Origin: a virus
DNA length: 31,179 nt
IMG/VR virus record: IMGVR_UViG_3300031957_002709
Coordinates: 1 to 31,179 of that record
Strand: one strand, 5' to 3'
Shown: positions 6,887 through 13,834 of the stretch, one piece after another
Position numbering within the stretch: the first letter of the stretch is position 1
Layout: each line of letters begins with the position of its first letter
Position numbers and translations under genes: made by a program
The notes under the pieces: model-generated
Database searches by the model: none
What the model saw: only the letters and a program-made list of their open reading frames with translations
Told to the model about the DNA's origin: nothing

Positions 6887-7740
6887 TATTCAGCCCCCAC
6901 TTCTTCAAACTTGATATTCCCATAATCAAAATCTGATTCAATAACCCAGTAAGGAATGTCAACAGTAGTTCGGCCTGGTAAGCTTCCGGTTATATCCCCA
7001 GCTTTAGCTTCCTTATATGCCTGTAAAGCTCTTTGGTAATACTCCCGGCCGTAATCAAGTGTTGAATAACCGACTTCAATAACTGCACAGTCCATTTCGT
7101 CTGTATTTTGAATGAAGACTGCAAGAAAGCTTTCCGGGTTGATTCCGTTAGCTTTTGCACCATCCCAATAAAAGGGAAATTGAATATGATATTCCCGCTG
7201 GTGCATCTCTCTGGAAATATTGTCCTCCAGAAGTGGCTTACGAAATGATTTCATGTCTAAAACATCACGGCCGAATGCATCTAATAAAGCTTTACATTCA
7301 ACACCAGTGACAGGATCAACCCAAGTGAAAGCGGTTTCTCTGTGCGGGTTATTCTTTAAAGCTTCCTGAACATCTGCAGAGCCGGTTAAACTCTTATTCA
7401 TTTTCTGGATAAGGTTGAAGTCTTGGTTAGATAAAACCTCTATACCTGGTGCTTGTTCTGCCAGCCATTCCTTAAACGCTTTTGTGTCCCGGCCGTAAGT
7501 GCTGCCAGTCCTTGGATTAACTGGACCGCCAATAACATAACGGTCATTGAAAACATCACGGCCTTCAAGTACCAGGCAATGAATAGCTTTGCCGATTCTT
7601 AAAGCTGCGGTTTCTTCCTGCTTGTTCTGCATCATATACATGCCGCGAAGCTTAGACACCAGAAAGTGCTTCAACTGGCTTGAACGGATTCCGGGCAGTG
7701 CTTCATATTCTGCATAAGTTAAATTGTAATGAATAGCCAT
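6886..7740 (-). CDS. RecE-like PDDEXK exonuclease
   Basis: 284 residues. Expected reaction: 5'-to-3' resection of double-stranded DNA, giving single strands for annealing. GKAIHCLVLEG (50-60, His54), Glu135, Asp154, D-x-K at 162-164 (LDMKS) and Q..FY (187-191) fit the PDDEXK nuclease fold of the RecE C-terminal / DUF3799 group, close to Cas4 and AddB nucleases. There is no Cys cluster at the C-terminus, which favours RecE over Cas4. It heads the recombination group with the SSB-like gene and the resolvase. Confidence 0.83.
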   Translation of the reverse strand: MAIHYNLTYAEYEALPGIRSSQLKHFLVSKLRGMYMMQNKQEETAALRIGKAIHCLVLEGRDVFNDRYVIGGPVNPRTGSTYGRDTKAFKEWLAEQAPGIEVLSNQDFNLIQKMNKSLTGSADVQEALKNNPHRETAFTWVDPVTGVECKALLDAFGRDVLDMKSFRKPLLEDNISREMHQREYHIQFPFYWDGAKANGINPESFLAVFIQNTDEMDCAVIEVGYSTLDYGREYYQRALQAYKEAKAGDITGSLPGRTTVDIPYWVIESDFDYGNIKFEEVGAE

Positions 7741-7973
7741 TATTCTTCCCCTTTTTGAATGATGTATTTATCCATGAAATAACCGAAGACGAAAAGCACA
7801 GCGAGAACTATTAAAAGCTCACAGTCTGAAACGGTTATAAATGGGATTGAGTTTATATAGTTTGGTGGGTCCTGATCTTTATTTTTCCGCTTGGCTTTGA
7901 ATAACGACAAGATTAAAGCGAGAACCACACAGGAACCGGAAAACCAGCCAAGTGCATTTGAGAATTCAATCAT
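7740..7973 (-). CDS. Small membrane protein with two transmembrane segments
   Basis: I place the start at 7973 (MIEFSNALGWF), which overlaps the preceding stop by 8 bases; an upstream ATG at 8021 would overlap that gene heavily. The product is about 77 residues with hydrophobic segments at roughly 11-25 (SCVVLALILSLF) and 54-68 (LLIVLAVLFVFGYF), separated by a basic loop KAKRKNKDQD. It is in the early operon, so a classical holin is less likely than a host-membrane or superinfection-exclusion function. Confidence 0.65.
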   Translation of the reverse strand: MIEFSNALGWFSGSCVVLALILSLFKAKRKNKDQDPPNYINSIPFITVSDCELLIVLAVLFVFGYFMDKYIIQKGEE

Positions 7974-8238
7974 GGTAGTCTCCTCTAACACTTTGCAGAT
8001 GTTCCACAATCCCCTCTTCAAGAAACTTTATTTCAGCTTCAAGGACCTTTTTAATAACTTTCTGAATCTCAGCAACAACTGGCTGTTTTGTTATTATTTC
8101 TTTGGGCGGTGTTGCCTCTCCTGAAACACCCTCGAAATTCAATACAGTTTGCTTCAGTGGCCTATTATTGATTGTTTGAAGGTGTGATTTCAGCTCATTG
8201 ACTTTCACTGCTTGAGCTTCTATGAAAACAGTATTCAT
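7966..8238 (-). CDS. Hypothetical early protein, helical
   Basis: The start at 8238 (MNTVFIEAQAVKV) is fixed by an ATGA overlap with the upstream gene. It is 90 residues, with a central stretch rich in Pro and Thr (EATPPKEI) and a long charged helix after it (VAEIQKVIKKVLEAEIKFLEEG), likely a coiled coil. No known family. Operon position suggests an early accessory function. Confidence 0.6.
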   Translation of the reverse strand: MNTVFIEAQAVKVNELKSHLQTINNRPLKQTVLNFEGVSGEATPPKEIITKQPVVAEIQKVIKKVLEAEIKFLEEGIVEHLQSVRGDYHD

Positions 8239-8534
8239 AATTGCACCTCTGGCTTTTCGTCCTGTGTCCAAGTCAGGTAAACTCTATCTGTTAGGTCGTA
8301 TTCACATTCCCAATCATTAAAGCCTTCTTCCTGTCTTGTACGGTTTGGCTTGACTCCAGCTGGTGCTTCTGCCAGATGGATATAAGCACGGCCAGCAACA
8401 CCGCAACGATAAGAAATAATCTTTTCCTGCTTCCGTATTTCCTCCTCAAGAACTAAGGCAAGATGAATTGCGGATATAAGCTCTCGATCTATACCAGGGA
8501 AAGGATTGTTTTTGATTTTACCTTTTACAGCCAT
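8235..8534 (-). CDS. Hypothetical early protein
   Basis: 99 residues. A basic N-terminus (MAVKGKIKNNPFPG), a predicted helix (LISAIHLALVLEEEIRKQEK) and a C-terminal beta-like half (WECEYDLTDRVYLTW). No domain is recognised. It overlaps both neighbours, so it is a genuine operon member. Confidence 0.6.
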   Translation of the reverse strand: MAVKGKIKNNPFPGIDRELISAIHLALVLEEEIRKQEKIISYRCGVAGRAYIHLAEAPAGVKPNRTRQEEGFNDWECEYDLTDRVYLTWTQDEKPEVQL

Positions 8535-8812
8535 GATCCCCCCTTTAACCAGAGAATTTCTGATTCTGTGAAAGATCGGTTTTCTATAAAAAGGTTGAAC
8601 GGTAAAATGAAAGAATCAGCTTCGTACAGCTCTAAAGCTTCAGAAGCCTCTGTATAACTCCCGTATTCAACCCGGCTTAAGTCATTGGAATGTTCATCTG
8701 CGTTTGAAGCGGCTCCCAAGAAGTATTCACCAAGCTGGGCCTTTTGGTCTGGACCCTTCTCAATCTGCCAAGGGTGCTGGATCTTTTCGGCTTTGGCTAT
8801 ATAGAATCTCAT
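8525..8812 (-). CDS. Hypothetical early protein
   Basis: 95 residues, acidic in the middle (SYTEASEALELYEADSFI), with strands at the start (MRFYIAKAEKI) that suggest a small alpha/beta fold. It overlaps the upstream gene by 4 bases and the downstream gene by 10. No recognised family and no visible catalytic motif. Confidence 0.6.
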   Translation of the reverse strand: MRFYIAKAEKIQHPWQIEKGPDQKAQLGEYFLGAASNADEHSNDLSRVEYGSYTEASEALELYEADSFILPFNLFIENRSFTESEILWLKGGSWL

Positions 8813-9195
8813 GAGTTACCCCGAAGTAAATCCAACAATAGAATAAGAGCTATTGTTCTTGGGGTGATGTCAGGTGAAGCTGTGAAAGTTTTGGGTTCTT
8901 CACTAAACTTGGGAAGTCGTATAAACTTTATATTTGGGTCGTTTAAATCAATCCATTGACCAAGTTGTGTAGAAGCTGAAAATTCACCATTCCCTTTAAT
9001 TTTTCCAACTCTATAAAATTTATTCGGCTGTATTCTAAGGCGGTAAACATTACACTTTGTGAAGTGGCCGTTGTGAACTTTCCAACCAAAACCGGCAGTG
9101 AACACTTCATAATCACTATCATTACTTTTAATGAAAAGGCGGCTTTCTTCAGAAGTGAGCAACCCGTAGATAGTTCTATTGAGTGCTGTATTCAT
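8809..9195 (-). CDS. Hypothetical early protein
   Basis: 128 residues. The first 90 look beta-rich with aromatic and basic residues (VYRLRIQPNKFYRVGKI). The end has a hydrophobic helix (TIALILLLDLLRG) that could pack into the fold or touch a membrane. The ATG overlaps the stop of a small GTG-started gene (9192-9347). No family is recognised. Confidence 0.6.
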   Translation of the reverse strand: MNTALNRTIYGLLTSEESRLFIKSNDSDYEVFTAGFGWKVHNGHFTKCNVYRLRIQPNKFYRVGKIKGNGEFSASTQLGQWIDLNDPNIKFIRLPKFSEEPKTFTASPDITPRTIALILLLDLLRGNS

Positions 9196-9347
9196 CGTCT
9201 CAACCCTTTAGGCTGCGTTGCTGAAAAGTCAGCAGCGTCACTATCATATAAAAGTATAGTGGACTCGTCATGTCCTCTGAAGATAAGGGTTTCTAGGTGA
9301 TTATAAACAGAGGGGTTATTTTGTAATTGCGGGGTTGCATTTACCAC
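9192..9347 (-). CDS. Small hypothetical gene with GTG start
   Basis: A 51-residue frame begins at GTG (9345-9347) with AAGGA about 8 bases upstream and ends in an ATGA overlap with the next gene at 9195. The upstream stop in this frame excludes a longer protein. The product (VNATPQLQNNPSVYNHLETL..) has no known domain; its middle (TLIFRGHDESTILLYDSD) looks like two strands. The overlap pattern is the main reason to accept it. Confidence 0.5.
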   Translation of the reverse strand: MVNATPQLQNNPSVYNHLETLIFRGHDESTILLYDSDAADFSATQPKGLRR

Positions 9348-9447
9348 GGTATAGTTCCTTATTGTTATTGAAGTTCATTTGAGAGTGGGCTTTGAATTTG
9401 AGGCTGAAGGACGGCAATCCTTCGGTCTCTTTTATTTTTAGGTTCAT
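9316..9447 (-). CDS. Small hypothetical early gene
   Basis: 43 residues (MNLKIKETEGLPSFSLKF..), starting within the stop of the previous gene (ATGA at 9444-9447) and overlapping the GTG-started gene by 32 bases. It is basic and has no recognised domain. It may be only a bridge for translation coupling. Confidence 0.45.
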   Translation of the reverse strand: MNLKIKETEGLPSFSLKFKAHSQMNFNNNKELYRGKCNPAITK

Positions 9448-9611
9448 GTAAGTTTCCTTACTTTAAAAACTGGGTGTTGCTCCTTTATTGGTTCTGGTTT
9501 TGCATCTCCGTAAAATTCATCTAGATACCGCGGGTAATCACCCTTTTTGTATTTGTGCCCTTGAGATTTCCTAAGCCTTAAATACTGGGCTGCGGTTAAT
9601 GGCCGGGTCAT
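9444..9611 (-). CDS. Small basic early protein
   Basis: 55 residues, starting in an ATGA overlap with the ribbon-helix-helix gene. The N-terminal helix (MTRPLTAAQYLRLRKSQG) is basic, and KKGDYPRYLDEFYGD follows. No family is recognised. Its position just after the first early gene suggests immediate expression on infection. Confidence 0.55.
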   Translation of the reverse strand: MTRPLTAAQYLRLRKSQGHKYKKGDYPRYLDEFYGDAKPEPIKEQHPVFKVRKLT

Positions 9612-9757
9612 GATGCTTTTTCTTTTTCTTTTAGGGATTCAATGCCAGCCGCTATTACTCGATCAACAGACCCCTTAAGTAAAAGCCCTCTATCTTTGCA
9701 GAATTTTTTAAGTTCTTTATGAACTTTTTTACCTACATGAACATGGACAATAGCCAT
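9608..9757 (-). CDS. Ribbon-helix-helix-type repressor, first early gene
   Basis: 49 residues with a strong GGAGG at 9766-9770. The layout is a short strand (AIVHVHV), a helix (KKVHKELKKFCKDRG), a turn and a second helix (SVDRVIAAGIESLKE), which is the Arc/CopG-type ribbon-helix-helix plan. It is the first leftward gene, divergent from the CI-like repressor, the place of Cro in lambda. A Cro-like role in shutting down the lysogeny promoter is inferred. Confidence 0.6.
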   Translation of the reverse strand: MAIVHVHVGKKVHKELKKFCKDRGLLLKGSVDRVIAAGIESLKEKEKAS

Positions 9758-9805
9758 ATTTTTTTCCTCCATTACTATTTTTGGTTAATTTTGTAACAGG
9801 CTTAA

Positions 9806-9894
9806 GTTCAAGTTACGTTCAATAATATACACATAAGGTTCAAGTAAAGTTCTTTTCAAGATATTTTTGAACTTTTTTTGAACTTTTTTTGAAG
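9806..9894. promoter_or_regulatory. Divergent operator/promoter region with phased repeats
   Basis: Half-sites GTTCAA occur at 9806, 9817, 9838 and (as GTTCTT) 9849. The inverse TTGAAC occurs at 9867, 9878 and 9889 (last copy TTGAAG). Most steps are 11 bases and one is 21, so the sites lie on one face of the helix and converge on about 9860. The array separates the CI-like gene from the early operon and should hold both promoters. An AT-rich -10-like TATATT lies at 9824-9829 on the minus strand, but I could not fix a good -35. Confidence 0.65.
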
Positions 9895-9943
9895 TTTGTG
9901 CTTAACGGAAAGGGGAAAAATCAATTTAATTATCTTTATGATA

Positions 9944-10768
9944 ATGGATCAACATAAAATAAATGCCCTCCAACAACTAATTGATGAGAATGGTTATTCA
10001 TTAAATGATGTGGGCAAATTAGCTGGTGGCGTTACACATACAACTGTACGCAGGTGGCTAGCTGGTGGAAATATTAAGAAGAAGTATTGGGATGAATTAA
10101 ATATTCATCTACAAGATACTTTAGAGTCCACAGTGCCTCCTGAAGTTCAAGATGCTTATCAATTATTAAAACAGATCAAAAATAATCGGCATCTAATTTG
10201 GCTTATAACAACTAATATAAGAACAACAGTTTCAGCTTTTAATGATGCTGTAAATGAAGCAAAGCCAAATAAACCACCAATACCATATACAAATGGTGCG
10301 GCTATAAACCGGGCATTAGGTCCGCAAAATACAGATGGTATTCCAGCAGCTGCTGGCCATGGAAATATTGAGCAGCTTGTAAAACTTAAAATTACTGAAG
10401 CAGAGTCAATGAATTATGAAGGTGTTTTTGTGGATGGCGAATCTATGGAGCCGACTTTTAAAAATGGTGATAGAGTTTGGTTGAAGCCCACACCAAAACC
10501 ACTACACCTACCGGCAGTTGAAAAACCAAAGGTAAATGTTAATACTATCCGAACTTGGATAAAAGACAGCTCTATTATTATGTGTGATCTTAACCAACAA
10601 GGGCGTATGTTGAAGCGTATACACTACTTTGAGGAAAAAGGGAAATGGACAGTTTTTCTTTCCTCAGATAATGAAGAATGGGGTAAAGATAATGGGTTCC
10701 CCCATGTCGTTACAAGGGATGATGATTTGATTATTTACGGCGAGGTAATAGCCAAAACATTAATTTAA
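9944..10768 (+). CDS. CI-type repressor with LexA-like S24 self-cleavage domain
   Basis: Main lysogeny repressor. The ATG at 9944 (MDQHKINALQQ) or 9938 is preferred; longer frames need a TTG at 9896. Counting from 9944, an HTH spans about residues 18-44 (SLNDVGKLAGGVTHTTVRRW). The cleavage site AAAG has Ala137-Gly138. The catalytic dyad is Ser167 in DGESMEPTF and Lys224 in RMLKRIHYF. All parts needed for RecA-stimulated self-cleavage are present, so induction by DNA damage is expected. A roughly 20-residue insertion (PKPLHLPAVEKPKVN..) lies between Ser and Lys. It faces the operator array and is followed after 14 bases by the cargo genes. Confidence 0.9.
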   Translation: MDQHKINALQQLIDENGYSLNDVGKLAGGVTHTTVRRWLAGGNIKKKYWDELNIHLQDTLESTVPPEVQDAYQLLKQIKNNRHLIWLITTNIRTTVSAFNDAVNEAKPNKPPIPYTNGAAINRALGPQNTDGIPAAAGHGNIEQLVKLKITEAESMNYEGVFVDGESMEPTFKNGDRVWLKPTPKPLHLPAVEKPKVNVNTIRTWIKDSSIIMCDLNQQGRMLKRIHYFEEKGKWTVFLSSDNEEWGKDNGFPHVVTRDDDLIIYGEVIAKTLI

Positions 10769-10782
10769 TTGGAGTAAGGGAA

Positions 10783-11205
10783 ATGTTCACTTTTCAATGT
10801 GTACACTGTCGAAAAGAAATAGAGGCTAATGAAGAAGTAATTGGGACTGAGCAAAATTGTATCTTTTGTCATGAAAAAATAATAATTCCAGGCACAGGAA
10901 AAAAGGAACCAGTTGTTGTAATTGAGCTCACTGAGAAGGGTAAATTAAGAGAGTCTACAAGTTATAATTTTATACGTGGAATAGTTTGCTTGCTTGGTTT
11001 TTTTGGCATAATGACTGGTTTGGTTATAATAGCCGCAGTGACTGAAGTGACTGGTGATAGTAACCGTGCTTTTATGGCTAAAATGTTTCTTGTTTTATAT
11101 GGTTCTATAACAATTATCGGTTCAGTCTTTATAACTAAATTCTTTAATATGATTGTTGATGCTGTTGACGCTTTAATTTCAATTAATAAAAAACTGGATA
11201 AGTAA
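10783..11205 (+). CDS. Zinc-ribbon membrane protein, lysogeny-linked cargo
   Basis: 140 residues. The N-terminus has a zinc ribbon with Cys6/Cys9 and Cys26/Cys29 (FQCVHCRKEIEANEE..CIFCHEKIIIP). Then come a soluble linker, two transmembrane segments (about 65-86 and 101-120) and a short charged tail. The Shine-Dalgarno GGAG is about 9 bases upstream. It follows the repressor in the same direction and so is likely transcribed in lysogens. The ribbon style is common in Planctomycetes/Lentisphaerae proteins. Function unknown; superinfection exclusion or sensing is a fair guess. Confidence 0.75.
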   Translation: MFTFQCVHCRKEIEANEEVIGTEQNCIFCHEKIIIPGTGKKEPVVVIELTEKGKLRESTSYNFIRGIVCLLGFFGIMTGLVIIAAVTEVTGDSNRAFMAKMFLVLYGSITIIGSVFITKFFNMIVDAVDALISINKKLDK

Positions 11206-11568
11206 ATGCTCTCTAATAACTCTCTCCAGTTAATTAAAGTGCACCAGGACGAACCAGAGCACATAGTCTTACAAGTAAACCGAAACTGTGATTTAAGTAA
11301 TTATGCGGTTTTTAATATGACCTACCCAATAGATGCTGGGCCTAAAGTAAAGCAGTCTTACTTTTTCCAGAAAGAGTTGGTTAAGACTGGTGATTATGTT
11401 TTTCTGCATACTGGGAATGGTGTTGTAAAGAAGTCTGCAAATCCAAAGAAGCCTGGCAATTACTTTTACATGTTCTACTGGGAGCAAAATAAGAATGTAT
11501 GGATTGATGAAGGTGATTGCTGCAGTGTGGTTCAGTATAAATTAGAAAGCCGGAGTCAGGTAGTATGA
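11206..11568 (+). CDS. Lamin-tail-domain-like cargo protein
   Basis: 120 residues; ATG directly after the stop of the previous gene (TAAATG). The order DLSNYAVFN, then L.KTGDYVFLHTGNG, then FYWEQNKNVWIDEGDC resembles the immunoglobulin-like lamin-tail domain, whose bacterial members often end in W.n.GD.a.L. The match is a pattern judged by eye. No signal peptide is visible, so it is probably cytoplasmic. As the middle member of a three-gene cassette with coupled starts, it likely works with its neighbours. Confidence 0.6.
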   Translation: MLSNNSLQLIKVHQDEPEHIVLQVNRNCDLSNYAVFNMTYPIDAGPKVKQSYFFQKELVKTGDYVFLHTGNGVVKKSANPKKPGNYFYMFYWEQNKNVWIDEGDCCSVVQYKLESRSQVV

Positions 11569-12173
11569 GTGTAAATATTGAAGAAAAGGTACACATAGCA
11601 TCAAGTGGAACCCGTAGTTATACTTGTGGACATTGCAATACCTATATTGATGGGCAAGTAATTGCTTATAACCATGCAAGAGGCGCTGATAGAAAAGTTC
11701 ATGTCTATGAAGGTGATTTATGGTTGAGGTGCACAAGTTGTAGAAAGGGAACTTGTTTTGTTGATGGATTTCAATTTCCTGGGATTCCTTATGGTCCTAA
11801 AATAGAAGGGTTACCTGATAAAGTTAAACCCATTTATAGTGAAATTAGAGAGTGTATGAAAATAAGCGCTTTCACAGCTGCAGAGATGCTTTGTAGAAAG
11901 ATTATAATGAATATTTCAGCAGAGGAAGGAGCTGGAGAAGATAGGTCTTTTGTAGAATATATAGAATTTTTAAGTGAAAAGCAAATTGTTACAAATAATA
12001 TGAAACCCTGGCTGGAGCAAATTAAATCAAATGGCGGAAAATCAACACATGAATTTGACCCAGCTGATAGAAAGAGAGCAGAAAGCACTGTCTGGTTAAC
12101 AGCTACATTACTGCAAATTGTATATGAAGCTCCACATAAAATGAATTTACATATGCCAAAACCACCAACTTAA
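11565..12173 (+). CDS. Zinc-ribbon plus DUF4145-like protein, cargo cassette
   Basis: 202 residues; overlaps the previous stop by 4 bases (ATGA). An N-terminal zinc ribbon uses Cys21/Cys24 and Cys56/Cys59. Residues about 88-190 follow the DUF4145 pattern: I.E...KISAFTAAEMLCRKII, a loop, FLSEKQIV, then EQIKSNGGKSTHEF with His162 and a closing helix before the YEAP turn. DUF4145 domains often accompany restriction or other defence proteins. It is therefore a good candidate for a prophage-encoded immunity function, but no enzyme motif is seen. Confidence 0.75.
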   Translation: MSVNIEEKVHIASSGTRSYTCGHCNTYIDGQVIAYNHARGADRKVHVYEGDLWLRCTSCRKGTCFVDGFQFPGIPYGPKIEGLPDKVKPIYSEIRECMKISAFTAAEMLCRKIIMNISAEEGAGEDRSFVEYIEFLSEKQIVTNNMKPWLEQIKSNGGKSTHEFDPADRKRAESTVWLTATLLQIVYEAPHKMNLHMPKPPT

Positions 12174-12181
12174 AAAGATCT

Positions 12182-12238
12182 CCAATCACTATAGGGAGGC
12201 CTGAAACAGAGGCACGTAAAGCCTAAGGAGGTGATTGG
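12182..12238 (+). promoter_or_regulatory. Structured leader, possible RNA switch
   Basis: CCAATCAC (12182-12189) and GTGATTGG (12231-12238) pair perfectly over 8 bases, and the second arm includes the end of the Shine-Dalgarno of the next small gene. Inside, GCCT (12199-12202) can pair with AGGC (12210-12213), or AGGC (12210-12213) with GCCT (12221-12224), or AGGC (12197-12200) with that same GCCT, so alternative folds exclude each other. This could control translation of the 39-residue peptide. No known riboswitch class is recognised. Confidence 0.45.
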
Positions 12239-12239
12239 T

Positions 12240-12359
12240 ATGCCGAAGAAGAAGCGAAAGCGGAAACTGAAGCAAAAAAATAGGCTGAAAAAGAACGGGT
12301 TCCTAAATTCCCTATACAAAGTCCTTAAAGCAGCCTATAAAATCCTCTTACTATTGTAA
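12240..12359 (+). CDS. 39-residue basic, partly hydrophobic peptide
   Basis: The frame starts at ATG 12240 with AAGGAGGTGAT at 12225-12235, an 11-base match to the 16S rRNA tail with ideal spacing. The product begins MPKKKRKRKLKQKNRLKKNG and ends in an amphipathic, then hydrophobic, helix (KAAYKILLLL). The very strong initiation site and the following terminator argue that it is expressed. It resembles small membrane-active toxins or nucleic-acid-binding peptides in composition; no family is recognised. It lies at the end of the lysogeny operon. Confidence 0.6.
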   Translation: MPKKKRKRKLKQKNRLKKNGFLNSLYKVLKAAYKILLLL

Positions 12360-12365
12360 GGGGTG

Positions 12366-12395
12366 GAAAGTCCTTTCGGGGGCTTTCTTATTTTT
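12366..12395 (+). terminator. Intrinsic terminator of the lysogeny operon
   Basis: GAAAGTCC (12366-12373) pairs with GGGCTTTC ending at 12387, with one G-T pair and a 6-base loop, followed by TTATTTTT. It separates the repressor-cargo-peptide unit from the integrase. Confidence 0.75.
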
Positions 12396-12446
12396 AATTT
12401 ATTACGAAAATATTTGAATGCAAATGCATTAGACAGAGTAAATCAT

Positions 12447-13667
12447 ATGCCCCGCTCTCGAAAAGTAGTCATTACCAAGAAAGGTAAAACCCTTTATGCC
12501 CGCTTCTATGATAGCCAGGGTTACAAACGGTTCAAGAGCCTTAAGACTAATGATGAAGAATTGGCTGGCATCTATCAAAGACAATTAGAAAATCTTTCTG
12601 TTGATCCTACATCCCCCTGTGATGCTTTTGTACATAAGCTTTTTTATGATGAAGAAAAAGTATTTGATATCCCAGACGTTAACGATGATGATTTGGCCTA
12701 CTTGGCTATTAAATACCAACAAGAAGTCAAAGAGCTGAAAGAAGAGATTAAGAACCTTCGACAGATTGAAGTAAAATACAATGCCATTATGCAGGAAGCT
12801 TGGGCCCGGAGAATTGAGAAGTTACAAAATATGCCAAGTGATTCAGAAATACTGGCAAAATACTATAAGCATATAAAAACACTTTTCCGGGAAGGCAAGA
12901 CTTATAAAACCCTATTAGATGATCTTAAAAAGTTCACTAAGAAAGACCTTAAGGAAATGGAAGTTAATGACATCTATGACTTTTTAGAAGATGACTGTGA
13001 CGATAAACAAGACCCTAATGCCAGGTGGAATAAGCAGAGAACTAATATTTTTCACTTCTATCGATGGTTTTCGGTTAACTTTGGTGCTGAGAATATTATT
13101 CACCAAGTAGAAACCAGAGCACCAAAGCCAAAAGAAGATCCTTACTGGCATAAACTGGAAGAAGTTGAAGCGGCAGTAAAAGAAGCTCCGGGCTATTGGA
13201 AGGTAATAATTCAGGTAAAAGCCTATTCTGGTCTATGTTCACATGAATTAAGAGGCATGAAGGTATCAGACTTCTATCAGGACGGCCCTAACTGGTTTTT
13301 TCGTGTGCAAGTCTATGAACACCGCAGAACGAAGAATAAGAAGCGTATACGGAATATTATGGTGCACCCTGAAAAACTCCTGCCGGTTATGCTGGAGTAT
13401 ATGAAGACGAAAAAGAATAGTGAATTTCTTTTCCCTTCCACTGTTTCAGGCTCTGAAGGCTGGACCTCTGATTCATTTAGTCGACACCTAAATTTAAACA
13501 CCCCTGATAACATGAATGCTTTGAGTCTTCGCAGAACTTTTGGAAGCCTGCTTTTAAGATCTGGAAAAACAGAAGTAGAAGTGGCCGCAGCAATGGGCAA
13601 TTCACCGGCAATGGTAAGAAAATATTACGCTAAATTATTGGGCAAAGAAGTTAACATTGACTTCTAA
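12447..13667 (+). CDS. int: Tyrosine-recombinase-type integrase, diverged catalytic residues
   Basis: 406 residues from ATG 12447; an in-frame GTG at 12363 lies in the terminator and is unlikely. The N-terminus (MPRSRKVVITKKGKTLYARF) is an arm-binding-type domain, followed by a coiled region and a SAM-like core-binding domain around 135-225. The catalytic domain shows ELRGM after SGLC (264), a beta-turn Lys near 296-298, LRRTFGSLL with Arg362, and Tyr394 in RKYYAKL. By alignment to the usual R-K-HxxR-H-Y set, Arg I is Cys264, the box II His is Leu359 and the box III His is Asn385. The adjacent attP argues that it still works, perhaps as a divergent subfamily. Confidence 0.85.
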   Translation: MPRSRKVVITKKGKTLYARFYDSQGYKRFKSLKTNDEELAGIYQRQLENLSVDPTSPCDAFVHKLFYDEEKVFDIPDVNDDDLAYLAIKYQQEVKELKEEIKNLRQIEVKYNAIMQEAWARRIEKLQNMPSDSEILAKYYKHIKTLFREGKTYKTLLDDLKKFTKKDLKEMEVNDIYDFLEDDCDDKQDPNARWNKQRTNIFHFYRWFSVNFGAENIIHQVETRAPKPKEDPYWHKLEEVEAAVKEAPGYWKVIIQVKAYSGLCSHELRGMKVSDFYQDGPNWFFRVQVYEHRRTKNKKRIRNIMVHPEKLLPVMLEYMKTKKNSEFLFPSTVSGSEGWTSDSFSRHLNLNTPDNMNALSLRRTFGSLLLRSGKTEVEVAAAMGNSPAMVRKYYAKLLGKEVNIDF

Positions 13668-13672
13668 AACAT

Positions 13673-13766
13673 AGTAACACTTTCGAGTATCAGTTTCAGT
13701 AGCAGTTATTCAATATTAAGCTTAAATTTTTGGTAACAGTAAACCCAAAACGGTAGCAGTTATTCA
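13673..13766 (+). promoter_or_regulatory. Arm-type integrase sites, P arm
   Basis: Direct repeats of the form GTARCAGTTA: GTAACAC at 13674, GTAGCAGTTATTCA at 13699-13712, GTAACAGTAAAC at 13733-13744 and a second exact GTAGCAGTTATTCA at 13753-13766. They share their core with copies on the other side of the tRNA fragment, as expected for arm sites bound by the integrase N-terminal domain. Confidence 0.65.
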
Positions 13767-13781
13767 GCTACGGCACTCTGT

Positions 13782-13831
13782 TTCAAAATCCACCGCCTTC
13801 GGGCGTATGGGTTCAAGTCCCATCTCTGGTA
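13782..13831 (+). other. attP core: 3' part of a tRNA-Leu(CAA) gene
   Basis: The stretch has an anticodon loop with CAA at 13784-13786, the 3' anticodon strand, a variable arm CGCC-TTCG-GGCG (13794-13805), a T-stem ATGGG (13807-13811) and CCCAT (13819-13823) around TTCAAGT, an acceptor strand CTCTGGT and discriminator A at 13831. The upstream bases do not complete the anticodon stem, so the tRNA half begins in the loop, the usual crossover place. Integration would restore the host tRNA. No CCA follows. Confidence 0.75.
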
Positions 13832-13834
13832 TTC

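Noticed and set aside
6886-7740. Cas4 or a CRISPR-linked nuclease
   Set aside because: The four-Cys iron-sulphur cluster of Cas4 is absent, and no CRISPR repeats or other cas genes are in the window.
12363-12446. Longer integrase start at GTG 12363
   Set aside because: It lies within the terminator hairpin and adds residues with no integrase character; ATG 12447 begins a normal MPRSRK start.
13782-13831. Complete functional tRNA
   Set aside because: Only the 3' part is present; the bases before the anticodon loop do not form the 5' stem or D-arm.
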